Shown here one piece after another: positions 44,262-55,165 of a stretch of DNA of 64,000 nt. The DNA is from Raffaelea ambrosiae (lineage: Eukaryota > Ascomycota > Sordariomycetes > Ophiostomatales > Ophiostomataceae): the NCBI GenBank assembly GCA_002778195.1, contig PCDI01000005.1, positions 2,294,124 through 2,358,123 on the forward strand, read 5' to 3'. The notes beneath the pieces are model-generated. The model did not search any database, was not told where the DNA came from, and worked only from the letters and a program-made list of their open reading frames with translations. The translations under genes were made by a program, and so were the position numbers. Numbering within the stretch: position 1 is the first letter of the stretch; every line of letters starts with the position of its first letter.

Positions 44262-45290
44262 GCTTTGGGGAGAGAATGAAATTTGCATTTGTATGTTTGT
44301 GTGTGTACAGCGGGTGATTTCATCGAACTTTTTTTTCGTCCCTTTTTTTCTTTTTTTTCTTTTTTTTTTCTTTTTTCTTCTTTTAGTTTCAGAAACGAAA
44401 TGGCCGAGAACTAGAAGCCGCCCTGTTTCAGTGGAATCAGACTGTAACTATATTGTATGTATATATGAAATGACTGGCTGTAATATTACCACATGTTGTT
44501 CTGCACGCGTCTGGATCAGCAAAATGATACCGACGGTCGGCAATGGGCGTGTGTGCAGGTTGCACAAGATCGCCAAATCAGATGATGCACAGACCCTCCC
44601 GATTTCAGCGTCCAAGCACCGATCCCGTCGCCTTGGATGGGATGGCTCCTGCCTGCACTGGCCTGCATGAAACACTGTGACCCTGTGTCGAGCAAAACAA
44701 GTCGTCAAAGCGATGCGCTGATCGTCTCCGCAGAAGTGGTCGGCCGATTGCCCGTCAACGCTGGCCGCTTTCGTTGAGAACCTGAGGTGCAGTGGAAACG
44801 GTATGTGTGCAAGTCCGTTTTTTTTTTTGAACAACGACCCTATCATGAATGCAGCTGACACACACACACACACACAGCGGCGGGTTGTCTGGATTGTTAC
44901 ATGCAGGCGCACCAACAACCTCGGCTGACACATTGTTGGAGAGATAAGTGCCCAAAGACACAGTGCAGACGAGATGATAGTGGTGTGGTATTGGCGAAAG
45001 AAGGGAGCTCATCTGCTCAACAAGTGAGGGGGAAAGCCCCAGGAACCAGAGCTTCGCCCGCAGCAATGATAAGGCAACATCTTCTGACGAGCCAGTCACG
45101 CCCCCGGTTTCCGGGATGGCTCTTCCGCGCCGCGACTCTTTTAGCGATGCGCTGTTCCGCCTGCGAGGCCTGGTGGCTGTCCCTTTCATCGTCACGAAGA
45201 GAAATCACGGCAGGCAGAGCAAAAAAAAAAAGGACAGCTCTCTGTCGTGTTTTGCGCGCGAAAAGGTAAAGCAAAGAAAAGGCAGACATC
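44262..45290. other. Intergenic region with CA repeat
   Basis: About 1 kb with T-rich tracts near 44330-44390 and a (CA)9 microsatellite at 44858-44876. Nothing coding is supported. Confidence 0.5.
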
Positions 45291-47907
45291 ATGGCGGAGG
45301 ATCCAATCGAAAAGGCGCAGGCCACTGCCCATGTGGTTGCCGGCGACGCCGCGGCCAAACCGGCTCCTGCGACGACGACGACGACGACCACCACCACCAC
45401 CAAGACCGGCGACGACCTGGGCATCGAACAACTCGGCACGGTCACGAGCGCCGGCTATCCCGACGATCTGCCGACGGGCAGCGGCGGTGGCGGCCTGCAC
45501 CGCAAAGCCGGCCTTGCGACCATCCAGCAGCAATATGCGATCCCTGCGACGGGCAATCGAAAGATGTCGTCCAAATGGGAATACTACTTTTTCTGTGCTT
45601 TTTGTCAGTCCACGAAATAAGCTTTTTCGTTTCTTTTTCGTTTCCGTTTCCTTTTCCTTTTTTTTTTCTTTTTTCTTTTTTCGTTTTTTTTTTTTTTTTC
45701 GTTTCTTTTCTTTTCCCGTTCTTTCTTTTTTGCTGACTTTATTGCTTTTTCAGACTTCTCCATGAACGGGGCGCGTAAGTGGGCGGAAAGCCAAGCCGGG
45801 CGTTCCCTTCTAACGCCACATTTCCGAAAAAGGATGGGGCTCAAAAGAAGAAAAAAAAAACCGTTGTAGGGCTGACATTTCCATCGCTTCTCAAACAGCC
45901 ATTGGCAACTCGGGCTATTCCCTGGCCCAAGCGCTCGTGAGCTTGCAGTTCCCCGAAGGCAAGGTGACCTGGGGTGGACAGACGCAGTCCAGTGAGTGGA
46001 TTTCTTTGCTTTGGCAACCACATAGTACTGTAACATTGAAAGAAGCCAGTTAACAAAAACAAGTGAATGCAATGCTCCTCGACATTTCCGGTATCCTCTT
46101 TGCGGTCCAGCTCGTGATCTTGCTGACGATTGGTCCGTACGCGGATTACGGAAAATGGAGAGCCTGGATTATGATCTGTGAGTGGAATGAACTACAGAGA
46201 AAAGGGGGGAAGAAAAAAGAGAAGCGCATCATGCTCATACGTTGGCGACAGTCTTCCAGACACTGCTTTACATCACCCAGTTTGCCATGTGTGGCCTGTC
46301 TAGGCCAGACGAGTGGCAGGTCGCCCTGGCTCTTTACGTGATTGGATGCTGCTGTAGGTTTGCACCTGGAAGGCATTGTCTGCACCTGTTCTGACCAGAG
46401 AACAAAAGCGACCAACGTGGTGACGGCCTTTTACTCGGCCGAGTTTCCAGCCATTGTGCGCGACCTCCCCAAGATGATCGAGTCTGAGCAAGAGGTCCAA
46501 GCCGGGGTGAAATCGTGAGTTTCCGTCTTGATGGTCTTTGGGTTTTTTTTTTTTTTTTTTTTTTTTTTTCTTCCCTTTTTGCTAACGGACTACAACCAGT
46601 CCCGAGTTGCATGGCGAGCTCGAGTCGTATGAACGCTCAAAGGTGGGTTTGAAATGTTCTCCCCCACGGGAGCCATCCGAAGAGGATCCGCAGGCTCATG
46701 CACAACCACTCCACAGCTGTTCAATTTGTGCAACATTGTTGGCTCCGCCGAGGTGGTCGTTGCCTACTCCGCTGCCGTGGGCATCTCGGCAGGTGTGGGC
46801 TATGCCACAAACCAGCAGCTAATCCACTCGTATGTGGTCCTTCTGGGCTACTTCAGCGCCCTGACGTTCCTGTTCACGGTGCCCTTCTTCATTGTCCAGA
46901 AGCACCGTCCGGGCCAGCAGCTGCCCGCAGGTGTCCCCTGGTACCTGGTCGGTCCCAAGTAAGTGGGACGAGACCTTGACCGAGGCAGACAGCTTTCTTC
47001 GCATGCGCTGACACCATCCAGACAAGTGTGGAGCGCAGCCAAGGCCGCTCGGCAGTTGAAGAACTGCATGATTTACTTGCTTGCCAATTTTATGATCCAA
47101 GAGAGTGCGTCGAGATTCTTCCGTGAACAAGAAAAGAAAAGAACAACCCTGACTTGAAGTCTGACTGGTTGGCAGCCTTTGGAACCTACTTCAACGTCTC
47201 TGCCATTCTTCAGAACGAGTGAGCTTCTACCAGAAACGGGAAATGAAAACGCCACCCCAGAAAGCCGCATACTAAACATGTTTTTTTTTCCACTCCCTCT
47301 TTTTAGGGTCGTCAACTACAACCCTCTCCTGAACACCGCCATGACCATCGTGTCCGACCTGGCCGGTGGTCTCGGCACTCTCTTCTTCCTCCTCCTGCAG
47401 AAGAGGTTTCGCTTCACGGTCAAGTCGGCCGTCATCTACGGCGCCGTCATGACTCTCATCCCCAACCTGTGGGGCGGCATCGGGATGTTCACCAGCACGA
47501 TCGGCTTCCACCACGTCTGGGAATTCTGGCTCGCGTCCTCCTGGAACTTCATGACGGCCGCCTGGGGCTCCTACCAGGTGACCATGGTCACCGAGGTCGT
47601 CCCCGCGCCCAAGGCCTACATGTTCTTCGCCCTGTTCAACACGGTCAGCAAGACGTCGGGCTTCATCGGGCCCTTTATCTCGTCCGCCATCATTGAGCGG
47701 GCCCACGGAGACACGTGTGCGGCGTTCTGGTTCTTGTTTGCCATGGGCGCCGTCGGCACCGTCATCCTCTGCTTTGTCAACCCCGACGAGGCCAAGGCCG
47801 ACAATGCCAAGTACCTGGAGAGAGAAGCCGGCGAGCTGTACTCCGAGGAGCAGAGAGTGGCTACAAGAGGACTGGAAATGAGCAAGCTTGGCCCCGACAA
47901 TATGTAG
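45291..47907 (+). CDS. Atg22-like MFS transporter (vacuolar amino-acid effluxer family)
   Basis: Eleven exons: 45291-45603, 45754-45774, 45899-45991, 46064-46177, 46252-46353, 46409-46514, 46600-46642, 46717-46958, 47022-47104, 47177-47219 and 47307-47907; 586 residues, all junctions in frame. Family pattern: KWEYYFFCAFYFSMNGAPIGN in TM1, IGPYADYGKWRAW, AFYSAEFPAIVRDLP, and GTYFNVSAILQN with FGFHHVWEFW-like IGFHHVWEFW near the C terminus. Typical members export amino acids from the vacuole or act as general MFS carriers. The N-terminal ~95 residues have a Thr run and are probably cytosolic. Intron density is much higher than in its neighbours, and exon 2 is only 21 nt. Some acceptors (AAG at 46063 and 46408) were chosen because only they keep frame and alignment. 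Confidence 0.82.
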
Positions 47908-48722
47908 ACGCTGGCTGTCTGGACAGGCGGCAGAGAGGTCTGCTTTCAACGTTATCGTAAAATAGGGCAAAAACTCAAAGAAACGGAGCTCTTCATCATA
48001 TATGTACGACATGTTCGGAGAGACGACCATGCAGGGATACCCACGGAGAGATAACACATTTGCTATAATAACCCCTCAACTATTGTGATGGTACACGTAG
48101 ACGATGGGGAAAAAAAAAGTCTATTGACCGGATGGATGGCTTCTTGCTGGTCAATGTCTTATCGCTTCGTAGTCCAGCTGCAGGGACTCCATCCATGCCA
48201 TGTGCTTCTGATTTTCCGCCGCAGCTGTTTGGATCAGCGCGCGTCGCCGGGCCGGTCGCCTGCGCGCGGTGGACGCGCCCGTAGCGGATCTTCTGGATTT
48301 TTTTTCTTTTTCTTTTTCTTCTTTTTTTTTTTGTAGCCACCGAACCCGTGCCTGCAATCACGGGCACTCGCGTCGGCCTACCGGTGGCCTTGGATAGGCA
48401 AAAACTTCCTATCTGAGCGACAGAGGAAGAAATGCCAGACTGAAAAGAGCAGACCAGGAGCGATGTGGGAAATAATGCTTATCTCGAACTCGCCCAATCT
48501 ACCCCAACTACGAGTACGGGGATTGATCCCCCTCCCGGGGCTGAGTAGGAGCTCCTCGGCTGTCTGCACATGCATGATAAGGTGCCACTGCGTTATGCTC
48601 TTTCCCATAAACCAGCCAGTTCCTCTCGCCATGCCGTTTGCTTTTCCTGGTTCCTACCAATCACCAAGAACAGACACGACACAACGGCCCCCAAGAACGC
48701 CAACGGAACACACTGACACGCC
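47908..48722. promoter_or_regulatory. Intergenic, promoter of the APC permease
   Basis: 815 bp. Contains ATCTACCCCAAC at 48497-48508, TTATCT (GATA site, minus strand) at 48479-48484 and TGATAA at 48575-48580, all within 250 bp of the permease start. The left part is the 3' flank of the Atg22-like gene. Confidence 0.5.
48497..48508 (+). promoter_or_regulatory. CTACCCCAA element upstream of the permease
   Basis: Copy of the recurrent element about 215 bp before the permease ATG and 13 bp from a GATA-type site. Confidence 0.4.
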
Positions 48723-50712
48723 ATGGAGGAGAAGACGGTTCTTGAATCTGGTGGTGGGAGCAGTGGCGATGTGGGTGTCGGCGAGGTTGCGTCGACCGGC
48801 TTGTCCCGAGACGAGCAGCACTTGGCTCGTATGGGATACAAACAAGGTACGCTCGAACTCTTGCCCCCCCCTGGTCCAGTCTTGGTCAACTCTTTGGCCA
48901 GCCTTGGCATACATGCCCTTCTTGGTAACCAAATAGCTAATATTCAACGATCTCCCCCCCGCCCCAAATGCAGAATTCTTTCGCCATCTCGGCCTGTTCG
49001 AAAACTGGGCCGTCACGTTCACGTCCATGAACTTTGTCAGCGGCATCCCCGTCACGTTCGGCTGGATCATGTACTCGGGCGGTCCGACCTCGGCGTTTTC
49101 CAACTGGACCATGGTCGCCGGCATGTCCTGCGTGGTGTCGCTCGTCATGGCCGAGATTGCGGCCGCCTTCCCGACCGCCGGCGGCATCTACTTTTGGGCC
49201 TACCGCCTCGGCGGCGGTGGCGACGGCGACGACACCTGGGGCCCCTTCCTGAGCTGGATGACGGCCTGGTGGAACTGGGCCGGCTGGATCTGCGTCGTGC
49301 CCGGCGTGCAGCAGGGCGCCACCAACTTTTTGCTGAGCGCGCTGGCCATCCAGTACCCCGACGCCGCCGTCCTGGACCAGGGCTGGTTTGCCTGGCTGCT
49401 GACCGCCGTCGGCATGCTGTTCGCCATGCTGCCCAACGTGCTGTCGTCGCGCGTGCTCAAGCTCTACTTCCGCTTTGCCGTGGTCGTCTTTTTTGGGCTG
49501 CTGGTCCTCTACTGGATCTGGTTCCCGGTCCAGGCCGCGCGCCACCACCACCACTTCCAGACCGGCCGCGGCGTCTTTGACCACTTTTACAACGGCATCA
49601 ACTTTGGCGACCACAAGCAGGCCTCGGACGACTATTGCTGGGTCATTGGCGTGCTGTTCGGCGCATGGGTCTTCTTTGGGTAGGCAAAAAGTCGGGGAGA
49701 CATGTGCTGGTCGAGACCAAAAAAAAAAAAAAAAAAATTTAAAAAAAAAAAAAAAGTTTGTCTGACAACCAGCCAGATACGATGCGTCGGCCCACTTGGC
49801 CGAAGAAACCCACGACGCCTCGGACGTCGTGGCCAAGGGCATCTGGATGGCCACGGTCTCCTCCTGCTGTCTCTCCATCCCGGTAAGACGGACAGTCCCC
49901 CCATAGGAAAATATGACTGTTGTCTTGTCACTCACACAGACAGACCCTCATCCTTATCCTGTTCTGCCTCCAAGACTTTGACGGGGTCATCTCGGCGTCC
50001 TACGCCAACAACTGGGCCGCCTACCTCGTGCAACTCATCGGCCCCCGGGGCGCCACCGCCGTTCTGTGCGTCCTCTGGGTGGACTCGACCTGTGCCACGG
50101 CCAGCTGCGCCATGTCCGCCCAGCGCGTCACCTTTGCCGTGTCCCGGGACGGCGTGCTGCCGTTTTCGCGGTATTTTCGGCGTCTCAACCGGAACAAGAC
50201 GCCCGTCCATGCGGCTGCCCTCGTCTACGTCCTGAGCATTGCCATCACCTGCGCCGTCATCGGCTCCACGGTGGCCTTTAGCGCCATCACGGCCACGGCC
50301 ACCATCACCACCAACACATCCTACCTGATCCCCATCGTGGCGCGGTACACCGTGGGCCGCAAGACGTTCAGGCCGGCGGCGTGGAATCTGGGCCGGCTCA
50401 GTCTGCCCCTGGGCATCCTGGCGTCCCTGTACATCATGTTTCTCTTTGTGGTCCTGCTCCTGCCCCAGGTGTTTCCCGTCACCAGCGTACGTCAAATTGA
50501 TTTCCATGGCCCCTTCGTCGTCTTTTTGTCTCGTCTAACAAAGAAAAAAAAAACCCCAGGAAACCCTCAACTATGCACCCATCTGCATTGGCATTGTCAC
50601 AACCGTCAGTCTGGTAGGCTGGATCCTGCCCTTTGGTCTGGGTGGCCGGCACTGGTTCACAGGTCCCAAGCGGACCATCGAAGCCGAAGAAGGGGCGAGC
50701 GGGGACGCTTGA
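48723..50712 (+). CDS. APC-family permease, GABA/choline type
   Basis: Twelve-TM amino-acid/choline/GABA permease. Exons 48723-48846, 48974-49679, 49777-49882, 49944-50486 and 50560-50712 give 543 residues. Family signature: NFVSGIPVTFGW and GGPTSAFSNWTMV in TM1-2, EIAAAFPTAGGIYFWA, FFGYDASAHLAEETHDAS in TM6 (rebuilt across intron 2), and ISASYANNW. It is closest in pattern to fungal UGA4/HNM1-like GABA and choline carriers; sequence alone does not separate the two. The promoter has the CTACCCCAA element and GATA sites shared with the lactam genes, so GABA or a related nitrogen source is the favoured substrate. It is 17 kb from LamB with unrelated genes between. Confidence 0.9.
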
Positions 50713-51013
50713 GCATTGAGTAGAATAAAATATGAACAAAGAGACCTCCGGATGAGAATCTCAGATAGAATAGGCACAAAGCATACATGTTGGCCTACAA
50801 TTACGTCACTTGCAAGTTGAAGAGTCGGCTTTGTTTGCCGTAGATTTAGCGCTATTTGCTACCAGTCTGGGGAAGCCGGCCAAGTAAAGAAAGGCGGGGT
50901 TAAGAAATGATCGGCGGTACACTCAAATTCAAGTAAAAAAAAAAAACCTCACTGAATTTGTATGGCTCATCACCCCCCCACACATCCAAACACATACGGC
51001 ACCACCGCCCATC
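50713..51013. other. Short intergenic spacer
   Basis: 301 bp between permease and phosphatase genes with an A run at 50934-50946. Nothing else seen. Confidence 0.5.
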
Positions 51014-52080
51014 ATGTCTGAACGCGAGGCCCTCACCCCCCGCGTGTTCCTAGCACGTCATGGTACGTAGAAGAGGATACAAAGTTGGAAAAAGAAAAAA
51101 AGGTCCCCCAGCTGACTTTCCTCCTCCAGGAGAGACCGAGTGGGCCAAGAATGGCCGCTACACCGGCAAGACGGACATTGACCTGACCGCCACGGGCGCC
51201 GCGCAGGTCGCCAATGCCGCCTCCATGCTCGTGGGCCAGGGCAGGATGATCGAGCCGGCCCGGCTGGCGCACATCTTTGTCAGTCCGCGCAAGCGCGCCG
51301 GCCGGACGTTTGATCTGCTGCTGGCGGGGGGGCCACACGGCCAACCGCAACGGCCGGCCGGCGTCCCCGTCACTGTCACCGAAGACATTGCCGAGTGGGA
51401 CTATGGCGACTACGAGGGCCTCAAGACGAACGAGATCCGGGATCTGCGCAAGAGTCGGGGTCTGGACCAGACCACAGCGTGGGACATTTGGCGGGATGGG
51501 TGCGAGGGGGGAGAGTAAGCCTTTGTTTTCTCTCGAGGGTTTCGTCTTTTTTCTCGTACTCTAAACCGGATGATTGTTAATCTTCCCCTTTCTTCATCCA
51601 GATCTGCCCAGCAAATCACCCAGAGACTAGACAAGCTGATTGCTCAGATCCGGGAGATCCAGCGACCCGGCATCAACGGCGAGAAGTCCGTGGACGTGCT
51701 TCTGGTACGTTCTCACCAATCCAAAGAAATTCGCTATCATTTCCTCCCAGAACTACTGACACCTTTCACAGGTCGCCCATGGCCACATCCTCCGCTGCTT
51801 TGCGAAACGCTGGCTCGGTTTCCCGCTGGAGTTCTCTTTCCAGATGATTCTGCCTCCCGGTGGCATTGCTGTTATGAGGCAAGTTTGCATTTCATAAAAT
51901 TTCATAAAATTTGACGAAATGGGGTTTTCTGTTTCCAAGTCAAAGCCAGTCCTCAATCTACATGAATATACATGCTGACACATTTTCCCTCTCCAAAGTT
52001 ACAAGAACAACAACATCGACGAGCCGGCCTTCTACCTGGGCCTCGCTCTGCCACCCCCTGACGATGTTGGCGCCAACTGA
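51014..52080 (+). CDS. Histidine phosphatase (phosphoglycerate mutase-like; SHB17/sedoheptulose-bisphosphatase-like)
   Basis: Exons 51014-51062, 51130-51514, 51602-51704, 51772-51878 and 51999-52080 give 241 residues. The phosphohistidine motif LARHGETEW (His16) is rebuilt across intron 1 and the second catalytic His182 is in VAHGHILR. NGRYTGKTDIDLTATGAAQ and EWDYGDYEGLKT match the SHB17-like subgroup, whose yeast member cleaves sedoheptulose-1,7-bisphosphate; closely related phosphatases act on other sugar phosphates. Intron 4 has a GC donor (AG then GCAAGT at 51879), the only choice that joins AVMSYKNNNIDEPAF in frame. The protein is probably cytosolic. Confidence 0.88.
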
Positions 52081-52686
52081 AAATTAGAATTGGAATCCCG
52101 GTAGACATGTTAGAACTTGGAAACACTAAAGATACGGAAGATCCGAGGATAGATGTCATAGACGGTGACGTTTCTAGGGGTAGAAACATTAAACAATAGA
52201 AGGCAGGAGACGAGAGTAGATAGTCTAAAAGATTCTATTTCTTGAATAAACATTTTGGTATGAATCTAATCTTTTGTACGCCTCCAGAGAGAAGCAGGCC
52301 CAGCTTCGTATGTTGTGATAAGACAAAACAGTTATAACAGAAACAATAAAATTGACTTTTATGTAAACAAGAAAGTGAATAAATGAAAACATAAATCGTG
52401 AGGTCGTTGAAAAGTCATACACAGGTAGAATATGCACTCTTGGTCCGTGAAAATGGCATCGCCAGTCGTGCCACTTGCGCCAATTGTAGAGGAAAAGGCG
52501 TGGTTGGAAGCATATAAGCATCGACAATAAGAGTAGTGCAGACGAAAGAAACCGGATCAGGTAAAAAGAAAAAGAAAAAGAAAAAGAAAACCAGGGGAGG
52601 GCAACGAATAAAATGTAAAAAGAAAAACCCGAGAGAAATAAGGAAATGGTGCCCCAAGTCGAAAAGCTGGAAGTCCGACCCCAAGG
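52081..52686. other. Convergent intergenic region
   Basis: About 600 bp, AT-rich, between two 3' ends. It has TTTCTAGGGGTAGAAA at 52171-52186, a 6-bp inverted repeat whose right half is the complement of TTTCTACCCC, and an (AAAAAG)n run at 52562-52590. Confidence 0.5.
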
Positions 52687-55165
52687 CTATGGCCGCGACT
52701 CGCCAGACCACTGAAGCCGGGGCAGTGTGATTCTTCTTGAGGCATCTGATGACCGACCGTCATCCATGGAACTCTTCTTTCCGAGATCTCGGAAAGGCTG
52801 GCCAAGCATGTTGATCAACTCTAGGGGAATGTGGGTGTGCTCCATGGTGGCATTGGGCGGCATGTTGAGCAGCAGGTGAAGTTGGTCGGTGTGCTGGGAA
52901 TGACCTCGGCCATATGCACATCGCAGTGTGGGTGTCGCCGACATCTCTCCGAAAATTGGAAAAAGCTTCTCGTGGAATTCGCGGGCAACAGAATCGATGG
53001 AGCTGTAGAAGTCTAGGACACGAAGGCAGATCTGTGCTTGTCGCGCGTCGTCCTGGCAGCTATCACGGTCGAAATTGTGTAACTGCTTTTGCGCAATGGA
53101 GTGGAGGAGAACGATGCAGGACGTGAATGCTTGCATTCTGTTGGAACAAAGACGTCAGTGATGTGGTCAATTCTGGGGGGGCGAATAACAAATAAGGAGC
53201 CCCTGCTTACGTGACAATCCAACTGTGCTTGAACAGGCTCTCGTCCTCAAGCAAAAGGGACAGGATATTGGCGGAATTTCTTGCTGCGTCGATACCTTCC
53301 TGGAACAGGTAGGCGGGTATATCGTTGGGAACTAGCGTTTGCATGGAATTGCTTCCACTTCGGTTGAGGCTGTAGATGTACTGGGAGGCCATCCTGCGGT
53401 AGATAAGCATGACGGCGCCTAGGTGCAAAAGATGAAGGTGGTAGGCTGAACGCATGTCGTCTTTGGAAAGATTGCTGATTTGCAGGTTGGCCAGTCGGAG
53501 TTGATCCGGTAGATTGTCTTTCCATTTTTGTAGGTCATGCATGACCGATTCGAACGTCAAAACCGTGATCTCCTTGAAAGCCAGGTGGACACGCAGTATC
53601 TCGACGCGGAGGATGGCCACTTTTGTGATTTCGGCTTGAATAACTAGAGGCGGTTAGTCGCGGCTTCATAGTGGCTGGGCTCTGTTTGACAACTCACTAT
53701 CTCCCGGGGTGGGAAAAGTTTCGATTTCCACATTGGCGGGCTGGACATCAGGTAGCGTTAGAAGAGATCCCGTTCAAGGGACAGCCATGAGTAAAGCACT
53801 CACATTTACACGCTCAAATTCGACCTCCTGCCCGAAAACAGAACCCATGGTGAAGGAGAGCCAGCTAGATCGGGATAGGTCAGCACCGGAAAGACTGAAG
53901 AGGGAACCGAGAGTGGAAAAGCTGGCTACGTACCAGGAGAGAAACACAAGGGTGCGCCAGGCCTTGCGGTGCTGGATCCATTCGAGCAGGGTGATGTTGG
54001 TATCGGCCTGGGTCTTGTTGGCGAGGCCGTTTGCGCGACAAAGGCGCAGGCCAATGCCAATCCACATGAGGGCTGAGTTGTTCCTCGTCATCATGTTGAA
54101 AATGGCCAACAAAGCAGCTGTTTTCAGGGCCATGAACGGGGAAACCTCCATGAGAAGCTCAAAGTTGTACTTGGCAATGTCGTAGGCCGCGTTGATGGTC
54201 GTTGGGGAGAAGGCGCCAGGCATATACTGCATGCCGACGGCCATCACCGCGGCTAAGGAGGACGAGGCGATTCTCTTGTTGTCGGCCGTGACGGGTGCGG
54301 TAATTCCATAAACAATGTCGCAGAACCGGCTCGTCTCGTCCTCGGTAAAGACGTGGTAGATTTTCCCACAGCTGCTGAAGAAGGAGGCAAGGGCTTTGTT
54401 GGCAGTGGTCTGGTCGGGCAAAATAAGCTCGGCCACCACTCGTGCGCTGGGGCCTCGGTCGACGCTACGACGGGGGCTGAGGCTCAGTTCCCTGCCAGAT
54501 ACGGACGGAGAAGCGGATCTGCTTCCTGGGCTGGCGGCAGTGTTTGCGCCGACGGGCAATGGCGCGTCGGATGGAGAAGGCATGGAGGAAGAGGAGGTCG
54601 GAGGAGTGGCGGTACCTTCTTCGCGGGCCAGGACCACGGGGTCCTCGGCGGCACGGAAGCGTTGCAGCAGACGGTCGGCATCGGCGGGTGAAGCCGAGCG
54701 GAGGGAGGCAAAGAGGGAGTCGTAGGCGGCGAGTCGGGTACGCATGGCAGCTTGGCGCGACTGGCCGGCCTCGCCTTCGTAGCCACATGGCCTGTCCCGG
54801 TCAATGCAGTTGCCGCAGCGAGGGCGGGCACCGTCGCACTGTCACAATAGCTTTGTCAGTAGTGTGTCTGATTGCTGTGGTGTTCCCAGATGAGGATGGC
54901 GTTTTGTCTGTGGTGTTCAGCTGGTGTCCAGCCGGTGTTATGCTGGCGTGAGGTCTTGGTTTACCTTGGCCTTCATCTGGCGGCACATGTGGCATGCCTG
55001 GGGCACGCTGCGGATGCGCTTGAGAAGTGGCCTCTGGGTTGGCAGAGGAGACGAAGTGTGGTTGTCGTTGGGTGCGGCATTTGCGTGGCTGTGGTTGCCG
55101 CGTTGCTTAGCCCGCTGGCCGGGGGCCGGCAGGATGGTTCGGAAGGGGGACATCGTTTCGACCAT
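52687..55165 (-). CDS. Zn2Cys6 transcription factor with Fungal_trans-type domain
   Basis: Nuclear regulator. Exons 55165-54965, 54838-53934, 53864-53804, 53740-53698, 53643-53211 and 53137-52687 give 697 residues. The binuclear cluster CHMCRQMKAK then CDGARPRCGNC and IDRDRPC has spacing Cys-x2-Cys-x6-Cys-x6-Cys-x2-Cys-x6-Cys and is split by intron 1 right before the third Cys. The middle region has features of the Fungal_trans domain (FFSSCGKIYHVFTEDE, IGIGLRLCRANGLANK, EWIQHRKAWRTLVFLS). Two very short exons (61 and 43 nt) carry the segment after this. A second ATG at 55153 would give a protein 4 residues shorter. Targets unknown; it is 24 kb from the lactam genes, so a link is not implied. 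Confidence 0.87.
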
